Below are positions 1 through 8,394 of a stretch of DNA of 64,000 bases, piece after piece (the stretch's first letter is position 1; each line of letters starts with the position of its first letter). The position numbers and the translations under genes are program-made. The stretch spans positions 97,376-161,375 of the forward strand of contig CANGNS010000005.1 of assembly GCA_947455465.1 (NCBI GenBank). The letters are read 5' to 3'. This DNA comes from Comamonadaceae bacterium. Lineage in GTDB: Bacteria > Pseudomonadota > Gammaproteobacteria > Burkholderiales > Burkholderiaceae_C. The notes below the pieces were generated by a model. The model saw only the letters and a program-made list of their open reading frames with translations. It was not told the DNA's origin and searched no databases.

Positions 1-732
1 GTCCCAGGTGTTGTAAGGTGTATCGAGCAGTGGGTAGGTGTGCAGCGATACAAAGTCGACGGCGTTGAGCACTGGCTTGGGGTCGTTGGGCTCACCGGCC
101 GATCGGGCAAAGAAGGACCAGCTGTCGTCGGTAGTCACCGGCTGGGAGATTTGGTTGCGTACAGTGCTGATGTAGCTGGCCATCAGGGCTGGGCTGGTGG
201 GTACAAAAGACCAGCTCACCATGGTCTCGTTGCCCACGCTGACGGCCAAGACGAGGGACGGGTAGCTCTTGGCCAGCACCACGGCGCGTGCCACCTCGGC
301 GGCATTAAAGCTGCGGCTGTTGGCCTTTTGTGCTTCGGTAATGTAGGGGCTGCTCTCGCTCAGGATGTAGGCGCCGAGCATCACTTTGATGTCCAAACTG
401 GGGTTGGCTGCCAGCAAGCGCAGCACCCGCGCAGCGACCGCGTCCGAGCTGTCAAACAAGCGGATCAGCTTGAAGCCGCCTGCCGAGAGCAGTTGCAGGT
501 CTTGCAAAACCATGGCATCGGTGATGACTTCGGTGTCGCGGTTGCTGCTGCGGTAGGGCGAATAGGCCACGGCTTTGCGGCTACTGAATTCGGGGCTGAG
601 CGTGCGGGTGGCCACGCCGGTGCCCGGCACCACGCCACCGCCGCCGCAGGCGAGCAAAACGGCAACCAATCCGGCGCTCAGTGCGCCGCGCATCCACTGT
701 TGGGTATTTTTAAACATGCTGAGAGTTTTCAT
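1..732 (-). CDS. GH17-like beta-1,3-glucan-active lipoprotein (3' part beyond window)
   Basis: The 244 visible codons run off the window edge. The N-terminus has a lipoprotein signal ending in LLAC followed by a Gly-rich linker, so the protein is probably membrane anchored. The body reads like a family 17 glycoside hydrolase: a strand with DIKVMLG, then the acid/base signature SVGNET (Glu about residue 169), then a VTTDDSW segment and SLHTYP, as in bacterial GH17 beta-1,3-glucanases and glucanosyltransferases. The start at 732 is preferred; a second in-frame ATG lies at 717. It is the second gene of a leftward unit behind the porin (37-bp gap), and a LacI-type operator lies upstream of that unit. 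Hydrolysis or transglycosylation of beta-1,3-glucan is inferred. The nucleophile region is outside the window, so the exact activity is unproven. Confidence 0.75.
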   Translation of the reverse strand, partial: MKTLSMFKNTQQWMRGALSAGLVAVLLACGGGGVVPGTGVATRTLSPEFSSRKAVAYSPYRSSNRDTEVITDAMVLQDLQLLSAGGFKLIRLFDSSDAVAARVLRLLAANPSLDIKVMLGAYILSESSPYITEAQKANSRSFNAAEVARAVVLAKSYPSLVLAVSVGNETMVSWSFVPTSPALMASYISTVRNQISQPVTTDDSWSFFARSAGEPNDPKPVLNAVDFVSLHTYPLLDTPYNTWD

Positions 733-769
733 GAAAGAAGGTGCACAAAGTCAGGCGGTAGGCCGGGCA

Positions 770-2101
770 TCAAAAGGTGTAAACCGCACCCAGGCCGAGC
801 CAGTTGCCGTCTTGCGTTACGCGTGGGTCCACACCCCAAAAGGCGGTGTTTCCGGGCATGGACATGGGCGAGAGGCCCAGGCGCCCAAAACGCACCATGC
901 CGGCAAATCCATAGAGCTGCAGTCCGTCGCCCATGTCGTAGTTCAGGCCGACGGTGCCGGCCAAGGCGTCGTTGCTTTGGCCACGTTCGGCGGGGTTGTC
1001 GGTTTTGGCTTTGCCCAGGTAGACCACGCCGCTGGAGGCCGTCCAGGCGCCCATGCGGTAGCGTGCACCGGCGCTGACGTCGACCGAGGTGGCCACATAG
1101 CCGGGGTTGGGCACGCCGGCCAGCTGGGTGTCCCAGGCGACATTGAACATATTGTTCCAAAGCCCTTGCGCGCCGGTGGTGAGCTGAATCGCGTGCGCCC
1201 CGCTCCAGCGGTTGGCGCGCAGGCCGCCCGAGAGCTCTATTTGCGAGGTCAACTGGTAGCGCGCCATCACCATGGCGATGCTTTGGCCCGAGCCGCCCAG
1301 CTTGCTGTCAAATTCGGCGGAATCGGTCAGCCCGGAGAAGGGCGCATGGCCCCAGGCCACGGGCTTGCCGTTGCGTGTGTCCTGGTAGATGCCGTCGACA
1401 ACCAAATCACCCTGGTGATACTGCGCGTACAACTCTAAAAAGACAGGCTTGTTGGCGCTGAAGTTGGTGTTGCCCCGGTCGTAGGTGGCCTCGAGTACCA
1501 GGTCGCCGCTTAGCACATCGAGCGGGCGGGTGGTCACGCGCACGGCGTTGCCCAGCATGCCGTAGCCTGCGCCGCTGCCGCCCCATTCGTTGGACAGGCC
1601 AATGTTGGTGCCGTAGGGGTAGTCGGCCACGCTCCAGCCGCGAGCGGTCATGCTGCCGATGGCGATGCGGCCATAGTCCTCGTGGCTGATCGCGACGTTT
1701 TTCTCATACCAAATATTGGGGTCAAACGCCATGTCCAGCATGCCGTCGCGCCAGCGCTGGCTCAGTAGCGCTGAGAATTTGTAGCCGCTGCCCAGGTTGT
1801 AGTTAGCGCCCAGCCAGGGCTGGAACAGGGTGACCGTGGTGTTGCCCGTTTTGTATTCGCGCCCGGGCACCACCTCGTCGGCCCAAATGCGTTGCTTGTC
1901 TTCGCTGGGAAAGCGTGCGCAGGCATTGCACTGGTTGCTGGCGCGGCTGCTTTCCACTTTGGCAAAGCCGGTCAGCGTGAACATGCCATCGGGCCCAAAG
2001 TCGATAGCGTGGCTGACCGAGGCCCCACAGGCCAGGGCTGCAACCAGGGCAGACTGCAGCAAAGTGGTACGGGCAGGGGTGAAGGTGGATGCAAAGCTCA
2101 T
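770..2101 (-). CDS. Outer membrane porin of the glucan locus
   Basis: A 443-residue protein with a cleavable signal peptide (ending near SVSHA), alternating amphipathic strands throughout, and a C-terminal aromatic residue (AVYTF), the normal end of an outer membrane beta-barrel. Two Cys about 40 residues after the signal (CNAC) may form a loop disulfide. Family assignment beyond 'porin-like barrel' is not secure. Its place between the GH17-like lipoprotein and the divergent GH81 glucanase, with a LacI-type palindrome 22 bp upstream of its start, suggests uptake of beta-glucan oligosaccharides into the periplasm. Confidence 0.75.
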   Translation of the reverse strand: MSFASTFTPARTTLLQSALVAALACGASVSHAIDFGPDGMFTLTGFAKVESSRASNQCNACARFPSEDKQRIWADEVVPGREYKTGNTTVTLFQPWLGANYNLGSGYKFSALLSQRWRDGMLDMAFDPNIWYEKNVAISHEDYGRIAIGSMTARGWSVADYPYGTNIGLSNEWGGSGAGYGMLGNAVRVTTRPLDVLSGDLVLEATYDRGNTNFSANKPVFLELYAQYHQGDLVVDGIYQDTRNGKPVAWGHAPFSGLTDSAEFDSKLGGSGQSIAMVMARYQLTSQIELSGGLRANRWSGAHAIQLTTGAQGLWNNMFNVAWDTQLAGVPNPGYVATSVDVSAGARYRMGAWTASSGVVYLGKAKTDNPAERGQSNDALAGTVGLNYDMGDGLQLYGFAGMVRFGRLGLSPMSMPGNTAFWGVDPRVTQDGNWLGLGAVYTF

Positions 2102-2122
2102 GGTCGTAGAAATCTGAAATTT

Positions 2123-2138
2123 GTGAAAGCGCTTTCAC
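2123..2138. promoter_or_regulatory. LacI-family operator O1 (GTGAAAGCGCTTTCAC)
   Basis: A perfect 16-bp palindrome with the central CG and AAAGCGCTTT core typical of LacI/GalR-family operators. It lies 22 bp upstream of the porin start, a position suited to repression of the leftward porin-GH17 unit. Two more copies of the 14-bp core occur at 2262 and 4668. Confidence 0.85.
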
Positions 2139-2175
2139 GGTGACTGAATGATGCAACTATTTTGCATCCTGGCAG

Positions 2176-2192
2176 CTAGGGGTTTCCCCTAG
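2176..2192. promoter_or_regulatory. CTAGGGG-TTT-CCCCTAG dyad, possible second operator
   Basis: A perfect inverted repeat with 7-bp arms and a 3-bp centre in the shared control region between porin and GH81. It has no T-run and lies upstream of both genes, so it is more likely a protein-binding site than a terminator. Related half-sites (TTACCCTAG at 2242-2250, CTAGGGTAA at 4619-4627) stand near the other two LacI-type operators. Confidence 0.45.
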
Positions 2193-2261
2193 GTTGGCCG
2201 TTCTGTACCGCGCAAAGTACGGCTGCGGCCGAGCCTATGGATTACCCTAGTGCCTTAAATT

Positions 2262-2275
2262 TGAAAGCGCTTTCA
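2262..2275. promoter_or_regulatory. LacI-family operator O2 (TGAAAGCGCTTTCA)
   Basis: A perfect 14-bp palindrome about 70 bp upstream of the GH81 start, identical in its core to the sites at 2123 and 4668. It probably controls the rightward glucanase gene. Confidence 0.85.
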
Positions 2276-2345
2276 TAATCGCGCTTGACGATCACGACTT
2301 TTGCGCCGTCCGCTGCGGGCTGGCGCGCTTTGCACAGGATTTGCC

Positions 2346-4607
2346 ATGGCCTTCTCTCGCATTGTTTGCATCACCTGCCTGGCGCTGGCCGGGGTCGCTC
2401 CCGGCGTCCACGCCCAGCTCGAAAAAGTAGGCGCTGGCGCCTATTCGCTCGCGCCCAAAGCGGCCGACCATGCCGTGCCAGCGGCACCTTACCGCACCGA
2501 GGCCATGCGCCAGCGTGCCGCGCCCAGCAACCAGTGGTACTCCTCGCTGGTCTACAGCGCCAAGCCCGAAGTCTTGTTTGCCCACCCGTTAACCATCTTG
2601 CCCAGCACGGCGGGCATTGAGTTTGCGCTGCCCTCCAAAACCGTGGTGCCCACCGAGCGCCGCGACGTGGAAATCCACTACCCCCACCAAGACGGCTTGC
2701 TGCTGTCTCCGGTAGGGCAGGCGCTGGAGCGCCCGGTGTTGGCCCAGGCCAGCGATTGGGCTATTGATATTGCGTGGGGCGCCCAGACCCCGGCCATGAC
2801 GGCCACCGTGGCCCACGGCAGTCCCTTTGTGTCGCTGCGCATCGCGCAAGGCGATGTGCGTTTGCAGGTGCCGCCGGGCGCCACCCGCAGCGCAGCGTCG
2901 GATGCGCGGGTGTTGGCCCTGGACTTCAAGGGCAAGGCCTACGCGCTTTTCGGCCCTAGCGGCGTGCAGTGGGAGCAGCGCTCGGGCACCGAATGGATTG
3001 GCCATTTGCCCGCCGGCAAGGGCTATGTCGCCGCTGCCGCCTTGCCCGACGCCAGTGCGGCCACCCAGGCGCTGTTTTTGCGACACGCCTATGCATTTTT
3101 GACCGACACCCGCGTGGACTGGGCGTTTGACGAGGCGCGCAGCATCCTCACCAGCACCTATGTTGCGACCGCCCAGACCATGGAAGGGCCTGCTGCAACG
3201 CCCTTGCTCGGCCTGTTGCCCCACCAGTGGTACAACAACCCCAGCCTGCAAGGCAAGCTCGGTGCCAGCTACGCCAGCCTGCGCGGCCCTATCAAGCTCA
3301 TTACCGAGGGGCGTTTCCAAACCCAGCGCACCTATAACGGCTTTGTCCCGTATTGGCCCGGCTTGGACGAGCAGTCCCGCAGCGCCGAGCTGCGCGATTT
3401 GCTCAAAACCGACCAGCGCAACGCCCGGCGCATGATGCTGGAGATCGGCATCGGCCCCTATTGGCAGGGCAAGGGCTTGCAACGCATCACCAAACTGATG
3501 GACGTCACCGAGCAGCAGGGCGACTTGGCAGCGCGCGACCAGTTGCTGCAACTGCTCAAAGGCCGGGTGGAGCAATGGTTTTCCGGTGACAACGGCAAAA
3601 CCTATTTTCATTACGACAAAACGCAAGGCACGGTGGTCTCCTACCCCGAGGAGTACTTTGGCGTGGAGCAAATGAACGACCACCACTTTCACTACGGCTA
3701 CTGGATACGCGCCATGGCCGATATCGCCCTGCGCGATCCGCAGTGGGCCGCCAAAGAGCGCTGGGGCGGCATGGTGGAATGGCTGATTGCCGACATTGCC
3801 ACCACCGAGCGTGGCGCGGCTGCCTTCCCGTTCATCCGCAATTTTGACCACTACGAGGGCCACTCTTGGGCCTCGGGCATTGGCCTGGGGCCGTTTGGCA
3901 ATAACCAGGAGTCATCGTCTGAGGCTATCAACGCTTGGGCGGGCCTGATTTTGTGGGCCGAAATCACCGGCAACAAAGCCCTGCGCGATGTCGGCATCTA
4001 CCTCTATACCAACGAGATCGAGGCGATCAACACCTACTGGTTTGATCTGCACGGCTTGGTGTTTCCGCCCGAATACCAAAACGTCGAAACCAGCATGGTC
4101 TTTGGTGGCAAATACGCACACAACACCTGGTGGATCGATGAGCCACGCCAGATCAAGGGCATCAATTTGCTGCCCATTACCAGCGCCTCCACCTACCTCG
4201 GGCGCGACCCGGCCTTTGTGAAACGCAGCATAGCCACGCTCAAACCCGATACCGAGATCTACGCCGCGCGGGGCAAGGTGGCCAAACCCATCGATATTTG
4301 GCAAGACCTGTTCGCCAAAACCCTGGCCCTGGCCGACCCGCAGGCCGGCCTGGCCCAATGGGACCGCTGGGGCTCTTTCGAGTTGGGCGACACCCGCAGC
4401 CACACCTTGCACTGGTTGCTCAGCCTGCAAGCCATGGGAACCCCCGATTTCGAGACCACCGCCAACACCACGCTCTACAGCGTGTTCAAGCGCCCCGACG
4501 GCAAAAAAACTTATCTCGCGTTTAACGCGTCCAAGCAGCCGATCACGGTTCGCTTCAGCGATGGCGTGGTGCTGCAAGTCGCCCCGGGCCGTTTGGCGCG
4601 CCAGTAA
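2346..4607 (+). CDS. Secreted GH81 endo-beta-1,3-glucanase
   Basis: This 753-residue protein has a signal peptide (MAFSRIV... to about PGVHA) and is therefore exported. Family 81 hallmarks are visible: NQWYSSLVY and LFAHPLT near the N-terminus; NDHHFHYGYW containing Asp445, the likely general acid; NNQESSSEA with Glu522 and Glu526, the likely base pair; and GGKYAHNTWW further on. The Asp-to-Glu spacing fits the family. GH81 enzymes cut beta-1,3-glucans such as laminarin or curdlan internally by inversion. ATG 2346 is chosen because AGGA lies 7 bp upstream and the signal peptide starts there; an upstream TTG at 2301 would add 15 residues before it. A LacI-type operator lies upstream. The neighbouring type II secretion operon offers a plausible export route (inference). 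Confidence 0.92.
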   Translation: MAFSRIVCITCLALAGVAPGVHAQLEKVGAGAYSLAPKAADHAVPAAPYRTEAMRQRAAPSNQWYSSLVYSAKPEVLFAHPLTILPSTAGIEFALPSKTVVPTERRDVEIHYPHQDGLLLSPVGQALERPVLAQASDWAIDIAWGAQTPAMTATVAHGSPFVSLRIAQGDVRLQVPPGATRSAASDARVLALDFKGKAYALFGPSGVQWEQRSGTEWIGHLPAGKGYVAAAALPDASAATQALFLRHAYAFLTDTRVDWAFDEARSILTSTYVATAQTMEGPAATPLLGLLPHQWYNNPSLQGKLGASYASLRGPIKLITEGRFQTQRTYNGFVPYWPGLDEQSRSAELRDLLKTDQRNARRMMLEIGIGPYWQGKGLQRITKLMDVTEQQGDLAARDQLLQLLKGRVEQWFSGDNGKTYFHYDKTQGTVVSYPEEYFGVEQMNDHHFHYGYWIRAMADIALRDPQWAAKERWGGMVEWLIADIATTERGAAAFPFIRNFDHYEGHSWASGIGLGPFGNNQESSSEAINAWAGLILWAEITGNKALRDVGIYLYTNEIEAINTYWFDLHGLVFPPEYQNVETSMVFGGKYAHNTWWIDEPRQIKGINLLPITSASTYLGRDPAFVKRSIATLKPDTEIYAARGKVAKPIDIWQDLFAKTLALADPQAGLAQWDRWGSFELGDTRSHTLHWLLSLQAMGTPDFETTANTTLYSVFKRPDGKKTYLAFNASKQPITVRFSDGVVLQVAPGRLARQ

Positions 4608-4667
4608 GCCTTGCCAACCTAGGGTAAATACCAAACCACAATTACCGCAGAAAGCGATACCATTTTA

Positions 4668-4694
4668 TGAAAGCGCTTTCAGGTTGCGCTTTCA
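4668..4694. promoter_or_regulatory. LacI-family operator O3 plus adjacent half-site
   Basis: The perfect 14-bp palindrome TGAAAGCGCTTTCA at 4668-4681 is followed 4 bp later by a repeated half-site GCGCTTTCA at 4686-4694. It lies 67 bp before the GTG start of the Ig-repeat lipoprotein, placing that gene in the same regulon as the porin and GH81. Confidence 0.83.
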
Positions 4695-4748
4695 AAAGTT
4701 GTTATTGCTCCTTCAACTACCTTCAAACCACTTACCGGAGGCCTTACT

Positions 4749-6209
4749 GTGCACCTCACTCGTCATCCGCTTTACCTCGCCTCAGCCAGCCTGGCTGTGG
4801 CGGCACTTTTGTCTGCGTGCGGCGGAGGCAGTGCCTCCAGCCCGGCCCCGGTGGCGCAGGCCAGCCTGACGGCCACTGCGGCCAGCATCACTTTGGCACC
4901 TTCTGCAACCACCACGCTGGGCAATACCGGGGGCAGCGGCTCTGGCGCAGTCACGTACAGCGTCGTTACCGGGACTTGCACCGTGAGCGGCACCACACTG
5001 ACGGCGCCTGCCACCGGCGGCACCTGTACCGTCACGGCCAGCAAAGCGGGCGACACCAGCTACCAGTCGGCGACTTCTTCGCCCATCACCCTGACGGTTT
5101 TGAACTACCAAGCCGCCCTGACGGCCTCGGTGTCCGCCACCAGCATCAACGCAGGCGGCACCGCCGCCCTGAGCACCACCGGCGGCAGCGGCAACGGCGC
5201 TGTCAGCTATGCGGTCACCAGCGGCACTTGTACCGTCAGCGGAAGCACCCTGACAGCCGGCTCTGCCGCGGGCACCTGCGCCGTAACGGCCACCAAAGCA
5301 GCGGACACCAACTACGTGGCGATGACCTCTGCAGCGGTCAGCGTGACGGTATTGCCGCCTCCCCAAACCACGCTGGTAATGTCTCCGGCGAGCAAGACCA
5401 TAAGTACCGGCAGCACCGTAGCGTTGAGTACTACAGGTGGAAGCGGCACGGGTGCAGTCACCTACGCCAGCACGGGTGGATGCACGATTGCAGGTGCCAC
5501 ATTGACTGCGCCAGCGACTGCTTCAACATGCGTGGTTACTGCTACCAAAGCTGCAGATTCAAGCTATGCATCGGCTACCGCTACAGCAACCTATGCCGTC
5601 ACACTGGCCTTTAGTCCTGTGACAGTGGTGCAGGCGCAGACCGCAAGTCAAAAATCGTACGATGAAGTTGCCAGTGTTGCATTACCTGGAAATAGCGCGG
5701 TGGGCGGCTATGACTTCAATGCCTGTGGCACTTGGTGGTCCGGCGTAGGCACTGACTCTGTGTACCGCGGAATTTGCATGGACGCCACAGCGGGAAGCGG
5801 TGTTGGCGTATATGTGAAGGCCGCAGGCACCTCCACATGGAGCATTAATGGAGCAACTTCCCTAACCGTTGGATTAGGAACAAATGCCGAATGCGTTGGC
5901 CTATGCAAAGCGACCATTATTTTGATCTCCGCAACGTCGGCAGACTGCAAAGCAACTATCAAGTCGCCCTTCAAATTCCTCAGCGCCGCCGTCAACACTG
6001 GATTGGGTGCGACATCGTCAGCCGACGCCTATACATCCGCCCTGACCGATGCGAACTGGACGGTGTCCGGATGCACTGCAAACACCATGTCGGCGTTCAC
6101 AGCGCTTGCACTTAAAGAGGTGCATGCACAGGTGTTAAAGGCCGATTCTCAAAACTCTTCTGGCCAATACCCAGCGGGGGTAAACCTGGGAGCTATCACC
6201 TTCAAATAA
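4749..6209 (+). CDS. Lipoprotein with three Ig-like repeats and a Cys-containing C-terminal domain
   Basis: 486 residues. A GTG start is set by GGAGG 7 bp upstream. A lipobox (LLSAC, Cys24) is followed by a short Ser/Gly/Pro linker. Three tandem repeats of about 80 residues follow (roughly 39-118, 123-202, 208-286), each with TGGSG, GAVTY or GAVSY, a Cys pair and TATKA-like endings, as in bacterial Ig-like domains. Residues 290-486 form a separate domain with several Cys (NACGTWW, AECVGLC, SGCTAN) that I do not recognise. Operator O3 suggests control together with the glucanase, so a surface glucan-binding role is plausible but unproven. Base composition falls from about 68% to about 48% GC within the gene, near repeat 3, which suggests a composite origin. 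Confidence 0.72.
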   Translation: MHLTRHPLYLASASLAVAALLSACGGGSASSPAPVAQASLTATAASITLAPSATTTLGNTGGSGSGAVTYSVVTGTCTVSGTTLTAPATGGTCTVTASKAGDTSYQSATSSPITLTVLNYQAALTASVSATSINAGGTAALSTTGGSGNGAVSYAVTSGTCTVSGSTLTAGSAAGTCAVTATKAADTNYVAMTSAAVSVTVLPPPQTTLVMSPASKTISTGSTVALSTTGGSGTGAVTYASTGGCTIAGATLTAPATASTCVVTATKAADSSYASATATATYAVTLAFSPVTVVQAQTASQKSYDEVASVALPGNSAVGGYDFNACGTWWSGVGTDSVYRGICMDATAGSGVGVYVKAAGTSTWSINGATSLTVGLGTNAECVGLCKATIILISATSADCKATIKSPFKFLSAAVNTGLGATSSADAYTSALTDANWTVSGCTANTMSAFTALALKEVHAQVLKADSQNSSGQYPAGVNLGAITFK

Positions 6210-6231
6210 ATCGGACCTGCAGGTCTGCGTG

Positions 6232-6257
6232 AAGGGGCACTGCGGTGCCCCTTTTTT
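6232..6257 (+). terminator. Rho-independent terminator after the glucan locus
   Basis: Stem AAGGGGCAC (6232-6240), tetraloop TGCG, GTGCCCCTT (6245-6253), with a T-run at 6252-6257. It separates the Ig-repeat lipoprotein gene from the gsp operon and argues against a gspG start upstream of 6295. Confidence 0.9.
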
Positions 6258-6294
6258 ATCGGGCAAAATCCCCCAAACACTGGGCAAATTCGAC

Positions 6295-6738
6295 ATGACG
6301 CAACTTCGCCACCCCCACCCCGGATATTTGCAACGCGGCTTCACCCTCATCGAGCTGATGGTGGTCATGCTCATCATTGGCGTGCTCGCGGCCTTGATCG
6401 TGCCCAACGTGCTCGAGCGCGCGGACGACGCCAAAGTCACCGCCGCCAAGACCGACATCAGCAACTTGGTGCAGGCGCTCAAGCTGTACCGCCTGGACAA
6501 CGGCCGCTATCCCAGCCAGGAACAGGGTCTGGCCGCATTGGTCACCAAGCCCGCGACCGAGCCCGTGCCCGCCAACTGGAAAAAAAACCTCGATCTCTTG
6601 CCTAACGACCCCTGGGGCAAGCCCTATGTCTATATCAACCCGGGCGTCAAAGGCGAGATTGACGTGATGTCCTTCGGCGCCGACGGCCAGGCCGGCGGCG
6701 AGGGCAAAAATGCGGACATCGGTAGCTGGCAGCCCTAA
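6295..6738 (+). CDS. gspG: Type II secretion major pseudopilin GspG
   Basis: 147 residues. The prepilin peptidase site G/FTLIEL with Glu at +5 is followed by a hydrophobic helix (MVVMLIIGVLAALIVPNV) and the class C pseudopilin body with NGRYPSQEQGLAAL and DPWGKPY, diagnostic of GspG. GspG polymerises into the periplasmic pseudopilus that pushes folded substrates through the secretin. ATG 6295 is chosen because the longer frame from 6229 would begin inside the terminator stem. It opens an eleven-gene operon with overlapping or nearly abutting genes, so co-transcription through gspF is likely. Confidence 0.96.
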   Translation: MTQLRHPHPGYLQRGFTLIELMVVMLIIGVLAALIVPNVLERADDAKVTAAKTDISNLVQALKLYRLDNGRYPSQEQGLAALVTKPATEPVPANWKKNLDLLPNDPWGKPYVYINPGVKGEIDVMSFGADGQAGGEGKNADIGSWQP

Positions 6739-7249
6739 GCCGCACGCGCTGCGCCAGGCGCCAGCAGCCCAGGGCGGCTTTACGCTGCTCGAACTCATGG
6801 TGGTGGTGTTCATCATGGCCATGGCGTCTGTCGCCGTGGTCTTGCGCATGCGCGACAGCCAAAGCGTGGACCTGGAGCGCGACGCCCAGCGCCTGGCGGC
6901 CATCCTAGAGTCCGCACGCGCCCAATCGCGCATGCAGGGAACCCCGGTGTACTGGCGCGGTACCGACGCCGGTTTTGTGCTCGAAGGCATCAGCCCCCTG
7001 CAGTCCGAACAAAGTTGGCAAAGCAAAGACACGGTGCTCGCCGACGTATTGCCCCATGCCCGAGCCGATGATGCGCCGGCACGCCGGGTGCGCCTGGGCC
7101 CCGAGCCCTTGCTCGATCCGCAGTCCATCGTCATCGCCTCGCGGCAAAACCCGGGGCAGCAGGTGCGCGTGGCCACTGATGGCGTGCGGCCATTTGCGAT
7201 TGCTGCCACCACGGCTAAAGGCGCGCCCACGCTAGGCGCCGCGCCATGA
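6710..7249 (+). CDS. gspH: Type II secretion minor pseudopilin GspH
   Basis: 179 residues with the cleavage site GG/FTLLELM and a hydrophobic N-terminal helix, followed by a variable domain containing LERDAQRLAAILESARAQSR, the usual GspH helix. It overlaps the end of gspG by 29 bp, suggesting translational coupling. GspH is a minor subunit of the pseudopilus linking tip and shaft. Confidence 0.92.
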   Translation: MRTSVAGSPKPHALRQAPAAQGGFTLLELMVVVFIMAMASVAVVLRMRDSQSVDLERDAQRLAAILESARAQSRMQGTPVYWRGTDAGFVLEGISPLQSEQSWQSKDTVLADVLPHARADDAPARRVRLGPEPLLDPQSIVIASRQNPGQQVRVATDGVRPFAIAATTAKGAPTLGAAP

Positions 7250-7638
7250 GCCGGCCCCAGCCCATCTTCCCCCCGCAGGCCCGCCGGGCCGGGCGGGGCT
7301 TCACACTGGTCGAGGTACTGGTAGCACTGTCCATCGTGGCCGTGGCCTTGCTCGCCGGCCTCAAAGCCAGCGGTGCCCTCACGCTCTATGCCCAGCGCCA
7401 AAGTGACACCTTGCTGGCCCAGCTGTGCGCCGAAAACGCCTTGCACCACATCCGCCTTTCGCGCCAAATGCCCGGCGTGGGCACCAGCAGCAGCACCTGC
7501 ACCCAGGCTGGCATAGACATGGATGTGGAGCTGCAAGTGCAGCCCACGCCCAACCCCAATTTCGTGCGCGTGGACGCCCAGGTGCGCCAGGGCGAGGTGC
7601 CGTTGCTGCGCCTGTCCACCATTGTGGGGCGCAACTAG
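7246..7638 (+). CDS. gspI: Type II secretion minor pseudopilin GspI
   Basis: 130 residues with the prepilin site GRG/FTLVEVLVAL and the GspI-type body ending in RLSTIVGRN. Its ATG overlaps the gspH stop by 4 bp (ATGA). GspI forms the pseudopilus tip complex with GspJ and GspK. Confidence 0.93.
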   Translation: MSRPQPIFPPQARRAGRGFTLVEVLVALSIVAVALLAGLKASGALTLYAQRQSDTLLAQLCAENALHHIRLSRQMPGVGTSSSTCTQAGIDMDVELQVQPTPNPNFVRVDAQVRQGEVPLLRLSTIVGRN

Positions 7639-7641
7639 ACC

Positions 7642-8394
7642 ATGGCCCGCGGCCTGCCTAGCCACCGCGCGCGCGGCTTCACCTTGGTGGAGCTGCTCGT
7701 GGCCTTGGCCCTGATGGCGCTGATGGCCGCCCTCAGCTGGCGCGGGCTTGACGCCATGGTCCAAACCCAGCAGCGCCTGGGTGGCCGTGCCGATGCCCTG
7801 CTCACCATGCAAACCGGTCTGGCCCAGTGGAGCGCCGACTTAGACGCCATGGTGCAGCAGCCAGGCCTCTCCAGCCTGGACTGGGACGGCCGCGGCATGC
7901 GCATCCTGCGCCGCAGCCCGGCCGACGCGCAGGAAGGCGAGGGCCTGCAAGTGGTCGCCTGGAGCCGCGCCGTGCGGCCCCAAGGGAGCTATTGGATGCG
8001 TTGGCAGTCCGAACCGCTGCGCCGGCGTGCGGATTTACAGGCAGCCTGGGCGCAAGCCGCCCAATGGGCGCAAAACCCCGGTGATGCCGAACGCCAGCGC
8101 GAGGTAGTCTTGCTGCCGCTGCAAGCCTGGCAGATTTACTTTTACCGGGGCGGTGCGTGGACCAACCCGCTCTCCAGCGCCGACCAAGACAGCAGCGCGG
8201 CCCCGCGCGCGCCGGCCTCCGCCGCATCCGCTGCGCCTGCCCCTGGCGGCGTCCTCGCACCGACACCGCTGGCCCGCACCGATGCGTTGCCCGACGGCGT
8301 GCGCCTGGTGCTGACCTTGCCCGCTGACGCGCCCATCGCCGGCGTGCTCACCCGCGACTGGTCGCGCCCGGCGCTGGCGGGGGCCACGCCATGA
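7642..8394 (+). CDS. gspJ: Type II secretion minor pseudopilin GspJ
   Basis: 250 residues with the prepilin site ARG/FTLVELLVAL and the typical GspJ segment SWRGLDAM. An Ala/Pro-rich stretch at about 192-210 looks like a flexible insertion. It begins 3 bp after gspI and overlaps gspK by 4 bp. GspJ is part of the tip complex. Confidence 0.92.
   Translation: MARGLPSHRARGFTLVELLVALALMALMAALSWRGLDAMVQTQQRLGGRADALLTMQTGLAQWSADLDAMVQQPGLSSLDWDGRGMRILRRSPADAQEGEGLQVVAWSRAVRPQGSYWMRWQSEPLRRRADLQAAWAQAAQWAQNPGDAERQREVVLLPLQAWQIYFYRGGAWTNPLSSADQDSSAAPRAPASAASAAPAPGGVLAPTPLARTDALPDGVRLVLTLPADAPIAGVLTRDWSRPALAGATP

Noticed and set aside
6229..6294. Upstream extension of gspG.
   Set aside because: It starts inside the terminator stem and places 22 residues before the normal prepilin leader.
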